Below are positions 1 to 9,682 of a DNA stretch of 64,000 nt, one piece after another. Source of the stretch: Diplosphaera chodatii (Eukaryota > Chlorophyta > Trebouxiophyceae > Prasiolales > Stichococcaceae); contig JAALGY010000014.1 of the NCBI GenBank assembly GCA_032358165.1, positions 186,001 through 250,000 on the forward strand, given 5' to 3'. The notes below the pieces were generated by a model, which was not told the DNA's origin, searched no databases, and saw nothing but the letters and a program-made list of their open reading frames with translations. Position numbers and translations under genes: made by a program. Every line of letters begins with the position of its first letter. The first letter of the stretch is position 1.

Positions 1-48
1 TGCTCTGTTTTTGCTTGCCGTCACCAAATTGTTGTCTGTGTGATGCAG

Positions 49-3000
49 GTCGGTGGCATGGTGTCCAACAACTCCTCTGGCATGTGCTGCGGCGTTAGCC
101 AGAACACGTACCACACGCTCAAGGACATGCGAGTCGTATTTGTCGATGGCACCGTCCTCGACACCGCTGACGCGGACTCGCGCGCTGCATTCCTGGAGGT
201 AAGCAAGCTTACACAGGCTATACGTTGCATGCTTTGCACGATGCCTATGCTGTCACGCCTCGACGTCCTGGGGTTGCCCATGACAACCTTGTGATTACCA
301 GCCAGCTGAAGTCGTGTTTCATTCCCTCCTGGCAGTCGCACAAGGAGCTGTGCGATGGCGTGGTCGCCCTGGCCACCGAGGTGCAGTCAGACCAGCTGCT
401 GACCAACCTCATCCGCCGCAAGTTCGCCATCAAGTGCACCACAGGTGCGCTGCTTCATTTTTGTCTGGGTTCACATGGGGTGCTGACTGCCGCTGCAGAA
501 GATGTACCAGGTTGTTCGTGCTGATCGGTCGCATCTCATACTGCAACTGTCCTCACCTTGTCAGCATGCATACAGGCTACTCGCTCAATGCACTGGTTGA
601 CTTCCCAACGAGCGACCCAATCGAGATCATCAAGCGGCTGATGATCGGCAGCGAGGGCACTTTCGGCTTTGTGGCACAGGCAACCTACAACACTGTGCCC
701 GAGTGGCCCAACAAGGTGTGGAAGGGTGGCTTGCAAGAGCAGAGCCAAGTTTACTGGCAGCTGGGTTACCTGGTCTGCTGGTGTTTTCATTGAGAACCTA
801 TCCATCGAGGGTATGTCGACTGACTCTGCTTTTTCTTCTGTGCAGTCGTCTGCATTTGTGATGTTCCCAGATGTCCACTCAGCCTGCGCCGCAGCATCCG
901 TGCTGCGCGACAACACTGCAGTGGACGCTGTGGAGATGTTCGACCGTGCTGCCCTCAGGTACACTGAGATACTGCAGGTTTCTTGCAAGAATCAGCCATC
1001 CGATGGCAGTGCTGGTCGTGCGCATGCGTATGGCAACAATCTGAACCCTTCTGACTTGTGTATGCACATTATTCAGGGAGTGCGAGATTGATGAGGACCT
1101 GAAGCGCCTGGTGCCAGACATGAAGGATGCTGGCCCCACCGCAGCTGCGCTGCTCATCGAGTGCCGTGCCAATGGTCCTGAGGGTCTCAAGGTCGGTCTA
1201 TCCTGAGCTCGGCATCCAAACACTGTGGTGCATCCGCTGTTGTTTACATTACTGTGTTACTTGGGTGGCGATCAGTCTTCCCTGAGACCTGAGACCTGTT
1301 GGAAGGTGCGTTCACAACCTTGGTGTTCTCACATGTAGGCTCGCATCAACGAGGTCAACAGTGCTCTGAACGACAGCGGCCTGCCTTTTGGAGCTCACTC
1401 AGACCAGCAAAAGGGCCTGGACAACTACCCCTTCCGCAAGGACGATGCCGAGTCCAAGGTCTTCTGGGACGTGCGGAAGGGCCTCATCCCAATCGTTGGC
1501 GGCGGTCGCGAGGCTGGTGAGTGTCGACAACGAAGTGTCTTGCGCACAGCTGCGTGTGTCAGCGCAGCATGGGAACCACCTGCTTCGATGTCCTTGTAAG
1601 CAGCAATGACGACCTCTGGGCAGCTGCTCCGATGCATGCGATGACATGTGTGAGTATGCAGTGCAGCACCTTAATGCAATGTTACCCTGCAATGCAGGCA
1701 CATCCTTCCTGATTGAGGATGTGGCGTGCCCTGTGGACAAGCTGGCAGCCATGACGACGGACCTGGTGGAGATGTTCGAGAAGTATGGGTACAAGGACGC
1801 ATCCTGCTTCGGCCACGCGCTCGAGGGCAACCTGCACCTGGTGTTCTCACAGGTGTGCGCCCGCGCTGAGCCGCAGCGTAACATCTGCTCACTGAACTCA
1901 CTGCATGGCCCTCAAAATGATGTCATGTTGCATCAGTCCCTTTGCTCAAGTGCGTCTGCGATTCGAGCGGCATTGGCGCTGCAGGGTTTCCGCACCCCAG
2001 AGGAGGTCGAGCGCTTTGGCGCCATGATGGACGAGATGTGCTACATCGTCGCCACGAAGCACAGTGGCTCCCTGAAGGTGCGCAGCAACTGTTTCATGGT
2101 TGCACATGCTCAGCTTCAGCTTCTGTGCAGCTGATGAGCTCTCACAGGCCTCATCAATGGAGCATCTCACGTGTGTTGCAGGGTGAGCATGGCACTGGCC
2201 GCAATGTGGCTCCGTATGTCGAGATGGAGTGGGGAGGCAAAGCGTACGACCTGATGTGGCGCCTCAAGTCGCTGTTCGACCCTGATGACGTGCTGAACCC
2301 TGGCGTCGTGCTGAACAAGGTGCTCCCTCTGCTCGTCAAGTCGAGTCACATGTTGCAGCCTCAACCCTGCTGATCAGGAGAAACAGGGACATCAGGATCA
2401 GTCGCTCACTTGCCGGTTTGTGAGCATGACTGTTGTTGGCATGCACCCTACTTCTACCAACACATTGTGCTGATTCTTTGCTGCAACCATGTAGGACCCC
2501 AACCTGCACATCAAGCACCTCAAGCCATCACCGGTTGCCTCGGAGATTGTGGACCACTGCATCGAGTGCGGCTTCTGTGAGAGCAACTGCCCCAGCCGTG
2601 ACATCACATTGACGCCACGCCAGCGCATCGCCTCCTACAAGGAGATGGCCCGCCTGCAGCAGCTGCCCAGCCCCACACAATCGGAGCAGCAGCGGTGCGT
2701 TCCCATTCCTTCCTGCCTTATTGTCTGGCGCCCAATGTCCTGTCAGCAGGTCTTATTCCTGATGTGTTATAGGCAGGGCTATACAATGCTATGTACTTGT
2801 GGTAGTTGTAGTACTATCTGTAGTGCCGTACTACAACTGCAGAGGCACCTGATCCGAACCTTGGTCTGCGTGGTGCACAGGCTGAAGGACTTCAAGGCTA
2901 TCTACGACTACCAGGGCGATGCCACTTGCGCCGCAGACGGCATGTGCCAGGAGAAGTGCCCCGTCAAGATCAACACAGGCGAGGTGATCAAGCACATCCG

Positions 3001-5437
3001 GTCCGAGGAGCTTAAGGAGTGGAAGCGCGCGTCCAGCGGCGCCATGGTGCGTGCCTGCTCTGTTATGATTTAGGGTTTAGGCCTAAACCCTAGAGTGCGT
3101 CGTCTCCTCTGTTTGTGTGCTGCAGGAGCTGGTCCCTGTCACACCTTGCCATCCTGTCTTTGTGGCATGGCAGAAGCAGGGCTTGCAAGCCCTCACTGCA
3201 GGCGCCGGCACACTCGTCAAGCAGTCGGAATGCCTCTTGCAAGCATCAGCACATCTTGACATCTGTTCATGTTGCCGTCCTGCAGTCACTGGCCAACAAC
3301 TTCAGCAAGCTGAACGCGATGGTGCCACCATTGCTGAACGCGGTGGACTTTGCGCACCGGCTGCTGGGCCCCACACCGCTGCAGTACATCAGCAGCCGCC
3401 TCAACAAGGCCAGCAACCACCTCATCCCAGAGTGGAACCCCTACATGCCTCGGGTGCGCAGCTCTTCACCGTGTGCATGCAGTGGGTATCTGGCGCATAA
3501 GCTTTGTAATCAATTCCTGCACCACGTTGAGTGGGTGCAGACGTGATGCATGCTGTCAAACTGCTGACTGGGAGCGATATGTTGTGTTGTGCATTCGCAG
3601 GGTGCATCCAAGCTCAACATGAACCCTCCAAAGCCCACAGCACCTGCAGAGGGCGTGCCCCGCAAGGTGCTTGCTTGTTTTGCTGATGCTGCTTGCATCG
3701 ATTGTGTCTGATCAAATTGATGTATCTTGTTTTGCATCATCTTCAGTTGTGAACACACAGCGCTGCTGGCGTGCGCAGGTGGTGTACCTGCCATCGTGTG
3801 TGACGCGCATGATGGGCCCGTCGCGTGGCGACCCCGAGTCTGAGCCGGTGCACGACAAGCTGCTGAGCCTGTTTGGCAAGGCCAACTACGAAGTCATCTA
3901 CCCCGAGGTGGGCAGCATGCCCTCTTGTTGCATCCACGCTTGCACCGGGCGCTGTTGCAGTTGCTTGCTGTCAGATACATGCAGAGTGGGCAGCTGTTGG
4001 TCCCTTGCTCGTGGCAGTGGCGCTGTGCGAGGCGAAGAGCGTGCTGATTGATACTGACTGCTTTGTTGCAGAGCCTGGGCAACCAGTGCTGTGGCATGCT
4101 GTTCAACTCGCGTGGCTTCAAGGAGGCTGCTGCTGTGAAGGCTGGGGAGCTGGAGGTGTGGCTGCCGCATAAACCTATGCTGATGTGCACGGCTTTCTCT
4201 CTTGTTTGTACAGCACCTGTGTGCCTCCTGTCTGCAGACCTGACCTGGGGCTGAGCTTGTGACTGGTGCTGTGTGCCTAACCTACAGGAGGCGCTCATGA
4301 AGGCCAGCGACGGTGGCAAGATCCCCATCGTGTGCGACACCAGCCCCTGCCTGTCGACGCTGAAGGGCGCACTGCAGACCCCAGACCTCAAGTGCGCATA
4401 TTTGTGCATTGCCAGCTTTGCGCCTGCCAGTGCAAAAGATGCATGCACCGCTGTGCCATGGCCATTAGTCAACAACCCACCCATTGCGCCCTCTCGCCCT
4501 CCCTGATTTCGATCCCAAGCAAGTGTTGACCGGTGTCGCGATGCGCAGGTTTGCGCTGTATGAGCCAGTGCAGTTCATCAAGCTGTTCCTGGCAGATAAG
4601 CTGGAGTTCTCGAAGGTGAACACAGCTGTATCAGATTTTATTCGTCAACATGTGTAAATGGTCCTGAGAGCCCTGCAGCTGCTGTTGCGGCAGTGCATTT
4701 GCACCGCCTACCGTGCTTATGCTGGGTTATGGCGATGCACAGGTCAAGCAGCGCATCGCTGTGCACGTCCCCTGCTCCAGCAAGAAGATGGGTGTGTCGG
4801 ACGCCTTCACGCAGCTGGCCGCCATGTGCGCCGATGAGGTGGTGCCCTCTGGCGTCCCCTGCTGCGGTGAGTCCCTCTGTCATGCCGAATACCTTGTCCC
4901 ATCACCTTCGCCGTCTGCATTGTGTTTGTCCCCGGCCTGCACTGTCATCAGGATGGCAGCAGTGAGCCTGATGCGTCTGCAACATGTGTGTTGAAGCGTG
5001 ACTGCAGTCCTGAGAATCAAAATCGCATTTGCAGGCATGGCGGGCGACCGGGGGATGCGGTACCCGGAGCTGACGGCGGGGGCGCTGCAGCACCTGGAGA
5101 CGTCCGGCTGCTCAGATGGCTACTCCACCAGCCGCACCTGCGAGATGAGCCTCAGCAACCACTCGGGCATCAACTTCCGCGGCCTGGTGTACCTCATTGA
5201 CGAGGTGCGCGATTGCCAGCGATATGCTGTGTGTTCCACACCAGTTGGCATGCGTCGCATGCCTGGCATGCGTTTGTCATTTGCAGAGGAGCGCAATGTG
5301 CATCAGCGTTTGCCGTTCATCACACCATCCCTGTAGCGATGTGCAAGCTGCTGCGCCTGCAGGCCACCAAGCCGAAGAAGGCAGCCAGCAGCGGCGGGAA
5401 GGTACCAGACGTACCGGATGTCACAATTGACCACTGA
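49..5437 (+). CDS. GYD1: Glycolate / D-lactate dehydrogenase, FAD + Fe-S fusion (5' partial)
   Basis: The product oxidises glycolate (or D-lactate) to the 2-oxo acid and passes electrons to a quinone; in green algae this enzyme is mitochondrial and starts photorespiratory carbon recovery. The window opens in an intron, so the N-terminus is missing. From the first exon (GGMVSNNSSGM, FAD-binding PCMH fold) the order is: FAD-oxidase C-terminal domain with GSEGTFGF, GHALEGNLH and GEHGTGRN; a 4Fe-4S motif CIECGFCESNCP (about 2560-2595); a second Cys cluster CAADGMCQEKCPV (2925-2965); then two GlcF-type cysteine-rich domains with GNQCCG (4080-4095) and a CCG motif spliced across the intron at 4868-5035 before MAGDRG. 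About 18 exons are visible and the Lys-rich tail ends at TGA 5435-5437. The GlcD-GlcF-like fusion fits algal GYD1; the bacterial D-lactate dehydrogenase family shares the layout, so substrate preference is inferred, helped by the two glyoxylate aminotransferases next door. Confidence 0.82.
2802..2840. repeat. Intronic inverted repeat (hairpin)
   Basis: Two 13-base arms, GTAGTTGTAGTAC (2802-2814) and GTACTACAACTGC (2828-2840), pair at 12 of 13 positions around a 13-base loop. The repeat sits inside the glycolate dehydrogenase intron that lies between the two Fe-S motifs. Confidence 0.8.
3069..3093. repeat. Telomere-motif palindrome in intron
   Basis: TTTAGGGTTTAG is followed directly by its mirror CCTAAACCCTA, giving a perfect 22-bp palindrome (3071-3092) centred on AGGCCT. 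The arms are copies of the TTTAGGG repeat used at plant and many green-algal telomeres. It lies in an intron of the glycolate dehydrogenase gene. Confidence 0.85.
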
Positions 5438-5698
5438 GAGCTGTCCCGCATTCATTCCCCGGCTGACGGAGCTCGGACACTTTGAAGGCAGTGGGTATCG
5501 ATTTTGGAATTGTTTGTGGGTTTGGTTCGCGAGTGCAGCGAGAAGACTACCAACCTGCCTCATCCAAGCTGGCCGGGCGTTGTGTGGGATCTTGGGGCGG
5601 GTTTCATTGTTATAATTGTGAGGTACTGCTGCTGTGCAGTGCACGGGCTGCTTTACAGGTGCAAGGATCAGGAATACTGCTGCTTTCAGTGATGCTGC

Positions 5699-5703
5699 TG
5701 TAA
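5699..5703 (+). terminator. TGTAA poly(A) signal of glycolate dehydrogenase
   Basis: TGTAA is the usual chlorophyte polyadenylation signal. This copy lies about 260 bases after the stop at 5437. Confidence 0.45.
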
Positions 5704-5757
5704 TTGGAAGACCGTCAACTGGCCAGCAGCGCTCGACCTTCACAGTAATTGCATATG

Positions 5758-5762
5758 TTACA
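5758..5762 (-). terminator. TGTAA poly(A) signal of alanine/glyoxylate aminotransferase
   Basis: Minus-strand TGTAA lies about 108 bases downstream of the aminotransferase stop at 5870-5872. Confidence 0.5.
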
Positions 5763-5869
5763 AAATAATCGAGTTGCGTTTTAACCAGCAAGCCAAGAAA
5801 CAGCAAACACACGCCAGAACAGAAGATTCTTCAAATCCCCAACATGTCGACAACTTGAAGCTGAAGCAA

Positions 5870-8800
5870 TTAGTCCTGATACTTCTTCAAGAAGCCGTTG
5901 TGGAAGTCGGACAGGTCACTCGCAACATGCTCAATGTCCTCTTCGCTCGGCAGGATGGTGGTCCTGCAAAGCAGGTGCAGAAAGGCGTCAGTGCACTCAG
6001 GCTGCACGACCCAATGCAGCTGTCAACCAGATGTGCTGCCCAGTCTATCAGTACATACACTGCATGAGCCTTGTGCCAGAGATGAGGCACACTGTCCCCG
6101 TTACCGGAAGTGGTATGTGCCGTCTGCCTGCTTGAAGCCGCTGCCTGGCACAGTCACGATGCCCTGCTCATCAGGAAAGCAGCAAAGTCTGCACGTGAAG
6201 TGTAACAGCATTGCAATGTTGCAAAATAGCGCACTCGCTGGTGCGGCTGCAAGACGGGGCAGCTGCTGTCACCTTCTCCTGGAGCAAGGCGCGGCAGTAC
6301 ATGAAGTCTGGCGACTTGCCCTCCTCCTTTGCTGCTTCCACTGCCTTCTTCGGCAGCAGCAGCTGTGGGAACACATACAGCGCACCTACGTAACAGCGTG
6401 CCACAATGTCAACCAACCTCCTACAGCAGGCCCACACACGGTTGCACTCCCCGAGGTGCTCCAGGTCCATGCAACAGCAGGGTGCAAGCAAAGGCGGCAT
6501 CCAGACAGACAGCACGAAAGGTGGGGGAACACGGTGGCAGGCAGGGCGCGCACCCTCAGTGGGCTGGCAGGAGATGCCGTCCAGCTTGTTGAGGGCGTCC
6601 ACCATGATGACGGCGCGCCGCTTGAGGCTGCCCAGCACCGAGTCCCGCTCCCTCTCGTACAGCTCGCACGACTCCTCCCCAGACTGTTGCACCAAACATC
6701 ATCATCACAGGCCAGCGAGACGGCATCCCACGCAATAGGTAGGGAGCTCAAAGTCTGCATTGCACATGGTAACGTGTGCGACAGTCACCAACGGTTTGCA
6801 GCTCAAACAGTTATGACTGCAAAATCGCGAGGCACATGCGCATCGCATGCTGCACCTTGGGTGGCTTCATGACGAGCGCCATGACGATCTGGCCGCCAAG
6901 GTTGGAGCACAGGTTGATGGAGGCGCCCTTGTACAGCTGCTGCTGGATCTCGTCACTCATGTTCACGATCTCAAAGTACCTGCACAAGCACAGCGTGCAA
7001 GAGGTTCACTCAAGTTGCTTGATGTAGGGTGACACAGCACGATTCAGTACGCAGCGCAGCATGCTGTCAGAGACAGGGCAGCAACCAACCCTAAACCCTA
7101 CACCCACCCGCCTCGTCGGCCGCACTCCCCAAAGAATCCCTTAGAGGTAGAGTTCATCGAGACCAGAGGCACATCACTCTTGAGGTCCCGCACGATCTTC
7201 CTGAAGCTGTTGAACTCCTTGCCGGCTGCATAGATGTTCGTCTGGGAGACAACAGAGCAGAACATTGGCAAGGTAGCATGGCATCTGGTGGCCGAGGTCC
7301 GTCAGGCGTTGTGCATTCACACGTGTTGTGCATACACGTGCGAGCTAGATGGTCACCTGGTAGACTTCATCTGCAATCAAAACCATGTTCTCCTCCTCAC
7401 AGAACCGTACGATGTCAACCTGTAGGTGACACGCAGCAGTGAACAGGGAAGTGTGCTGACACTGATGCCATCATGTGACGTGCTCATGCAGGTAACCTGC
7501 CTGTGCAGCAGAAGTGCAACTGGTGCCATCACGCGCACCTGGTTGCCCTTGGCCAGCACGCCGCCGGTGGGGTTGCCCGGGTTGATCACCACCAGCGCCC
7601 GCACCGTCTTTCCGTCTGCCTTTGCCTGTGGACGTGGCAGACCCATAGTCGGCAGCGGCAGGGCGAGCGGGATGCGAGATGGTTGTGCGGTTGACACTGC
7701 AAGCAGCCAAAGATGTGCCCAAATTGCGCACCTTCTTGGTCTGCTCCCGCAGGTGCGGGATGCTGAGGCCCCAGTTGCTCTCCTCATCCAGGTAGTAGGG
7801 CGCCAGTGTGGTGCCGTGCAGCGCCAGCGCCGCTGAGTACCTGCCGTGTGAGCTCAGCAATGACTCAGGTAAATGGGTTACATGGACGGCATCTTGCATA
7901 CCCGCACATACAGCAACACGCCAATCTTCTTTGGTTGTACTGTTTACGTTTGATCGGTCTATGATGCCATGCACGCGCGCCTGTGCTCACGGATATTGCA
8001 AAGCACAAGTGGGGGTCATCAACGAGTGGGGGTCGCGCACAAGGGGTACTGCGGGATGGGCGTCAGGAAGGCGTCGTCGCTGTTGCGGGTGAGGAGCTCG
8101 ATGACGCGGTGCACGCTGGGCGACGCGCCGTCTGTCATAAACAAGCAGTTGGTGTCGACGGGATGCCCGTCCCTCTCCTCCATACCCTGCGGCGACAAGC
8201 ACGCCAGCCTGCTGTGTGCATGGCCGAGTGGCTGGCACATTTGCCACATATGCACCCAACCATCATACTAGGGTTACAGACCTGTGCAATCTCCTCCCGG
8301 AACACCATGGCACCCTGCGACTCTGTGTATGCGCCGGTGCTGCCAATGGCGTCCAGATACTTGCGTGCACGCGCCACAGCGTCCTTCGGAAAAATTTTCG
8401 CAGCATTTGGGTCGTCCAGCAGCTGCAGGGTGGGCGTGAAGCGCTCATTTTAGGTCGCAGTACGAGCTCGTCATGCAGGTGAGAACACTGCGGCTGCTAA
8501 TCAGATTGAGTGACAGTCAGGCATGAGGCTCTATGCCGATTTGATCTTGGAGATGCACTCACCTCGGGGTAGTCGCACAGCGCCAGCACTTGGCGGAAGA
8601 AGGTGATGGGCTGCTGGCCCAGTGCCTGGGGGTTGCCGATGTTGCACATGACCACCTTTTTGAATGGAAAGGACTTGCCATCCTTCATCTCCTTCTGGAT
8701 GTTCTGCGCCATCGCCACGATCTCGCCTCGCACTGCACATTGCTGAGGAACAACTGTCGGCCTGTCCTCTAGCAGATCGTCGTGCTTACTAACACATCAC

Positions 8801-9172
8801 AGTGCCTCATGCTCGCCACCGCAGCATCAAGCAGCGTGTTGCTGCATTACTGCTGTGTGTGCACATGCAGCATTGCATGCTGCACTTTATCTGGCACTTT
8901 ATCTGGCAGCATCTCCCATGACGACATTCACGCTTGGCTTCTTGAAGCAAAGAATGCCAGTATAGATCATTCAGTACTACTGATGTGTTGTTTGCTCGCA
9001 AGCAAACGTTGGCAAGCTTTGCCTAATGCATGCAACATACATGAATATGCATAAGCCTTGCGACACACTTGCCTGCATACTGTGCTGTAACGAGGTTCGG
9101 CGAGATGTTGTCGATTGTGATGGGCCAGGCGGGCTTTGCTGCGACCTTCTCCACCTCTGCTGTGGTGACCAT
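5870..9172 (-). CDS. Alanine / glutamate:glyoxylate aminotransferase
   Basis: This is a class I PLP aminotransferase of the alanine aminotransferase/GGAT family; it would transfer amino groups from alanine or glutamate to glyoxylate, giving glycine. The rebuilt protein (about 480 residues) starts at the ATG at 9172 (MVTTAEVEKV) and contains QYAVRGE, NIGNPQALGQ, FMTDGAS, IPQYPL, INPGNPTGG, IADEVYQ and the catalytic-lysine loop STSKGFFGECG RRGG (near 7100-7150). It ends LSDFHNGFLKKYQD with TAA at 5870-5872. These blocks match plant GGT1/AlaAT throughout, with no frameshift. The first intron has a GC-AG border. The gene is divergent from the AGXT-type gene and convergent with glycolate dehydrogenase. 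No clear presequence is visible, so its compartment (mitochondrion or peroxisome) is open, and AlaAT versus GGAT preference cannot be read from sequence. Confidence 0.93.
7087..7100. repeat. Second short telomere-motif stretch
   Basis: AACCCTAAACCCTA is two tandem copies of CCCTAAA in an intron of the alanine/glyoxylate aminotransferase. It also contains a plant 'telo-box' core (AAACCCTA). Confidence 0.75.
8733..9072 (-). other. GC-AG intron 1 of the aminotransferase
   Basis: On the minus strand the exon ends ...TATGCAG and the intron opens GCAAGT; the next exon opens TGCGAGG after TGTGCAG. Joining gives Y-A-V-R-G-E, the exact sequence conserved in plant GGAT, so the GC donor is required by the protein. 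Confidence 0.85.
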
Positions 9173-9682
9173 GCTGTGCAGATGTCTGTAGGTTTGGGAA
9201 GATGCAAATGAGCTGTCTGCGCCCAACAGCTGCTGGCGCGGGACGAGCTGTGCGAGGCGCAGCTGTCGTCGGCACGCGGCGATCAACATGCACGGCTTGC
9301 GGTTTGCCACGCACCCAGAGCAGTGCTGGGCATGTGACTGGCTGCCACATGCTTCGGTTATCGCTGCAATCGAACTGCGAGTCCCGCTGGGAACCCAGCA
9401 AACCTTCGGCCCCGATGTGTGGCGCATCGGTGTGTACGCAAAACAATGCCCAACATAGGCCCAGCCGCCGTAATCGATCCTGCAAATCGGCTTGCAGTCT
9501 ACTGTGGCTAGATCCCGCGGTGCACGGCCGCCTGGGCCTCCACCTTGTGGTTGAGGTTGGGGTGTTGCGAAGGTGAAGTGCGCTTGCTCGACCCGAAGTA
9601 GGGTGCGGATCGCTGGGCGCCAGGCCACAGGATGTCCAGACGAGCGGTCGCCCAGCGGCTGTTTGCCCAAGGGCAGACATGC
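9173..9682. promoter_or_regulatory. Shared divergent promoter of two glyoxylate aminotransferases
   Basis: Only 510 bases separate the start codons of the alanine/glutamate:glyoxylate aminotransferase (minus) and the AGXT-type aminotransferase (plus). No protein-coding exon is convincing here. No TATA box is obvious. Co-regulation of the pair is inferred from the layout only. Confidence 0.6.

Larger units (their letters stand above)
5438..5869. other. Convergent intergenic region, glycolate dehydrogenase / aminotransferase
   Basis: This 432-bp region holds the 3' ends of two converging genes. It contains TGTAA on the plus strand (5699-5703) and TGTAA on the minus strand (TTACA at 5758-5762), each a plausible poly(A) signal for the gene it follows. 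No further gene is seen. Confidence 0.6.

Noticed and set aside
8221..8290. tRNA-Leu/Ser-like start (GGCCGAGTGGCTGG)
   Set aside because: The D-arm-like motif is not followed by an anticodon stem or a GGTTCGAATCC-type T arm, and the stretch lies in an aminotransferase intron.
9482..9488. Low-CO2 enhancer-like motif (GCAAATC, matching GNAANTC) in the divergent promoter
   Set aside because: A single match to a motif with five fixed bases is expected by chance in 510 bp on two strands.
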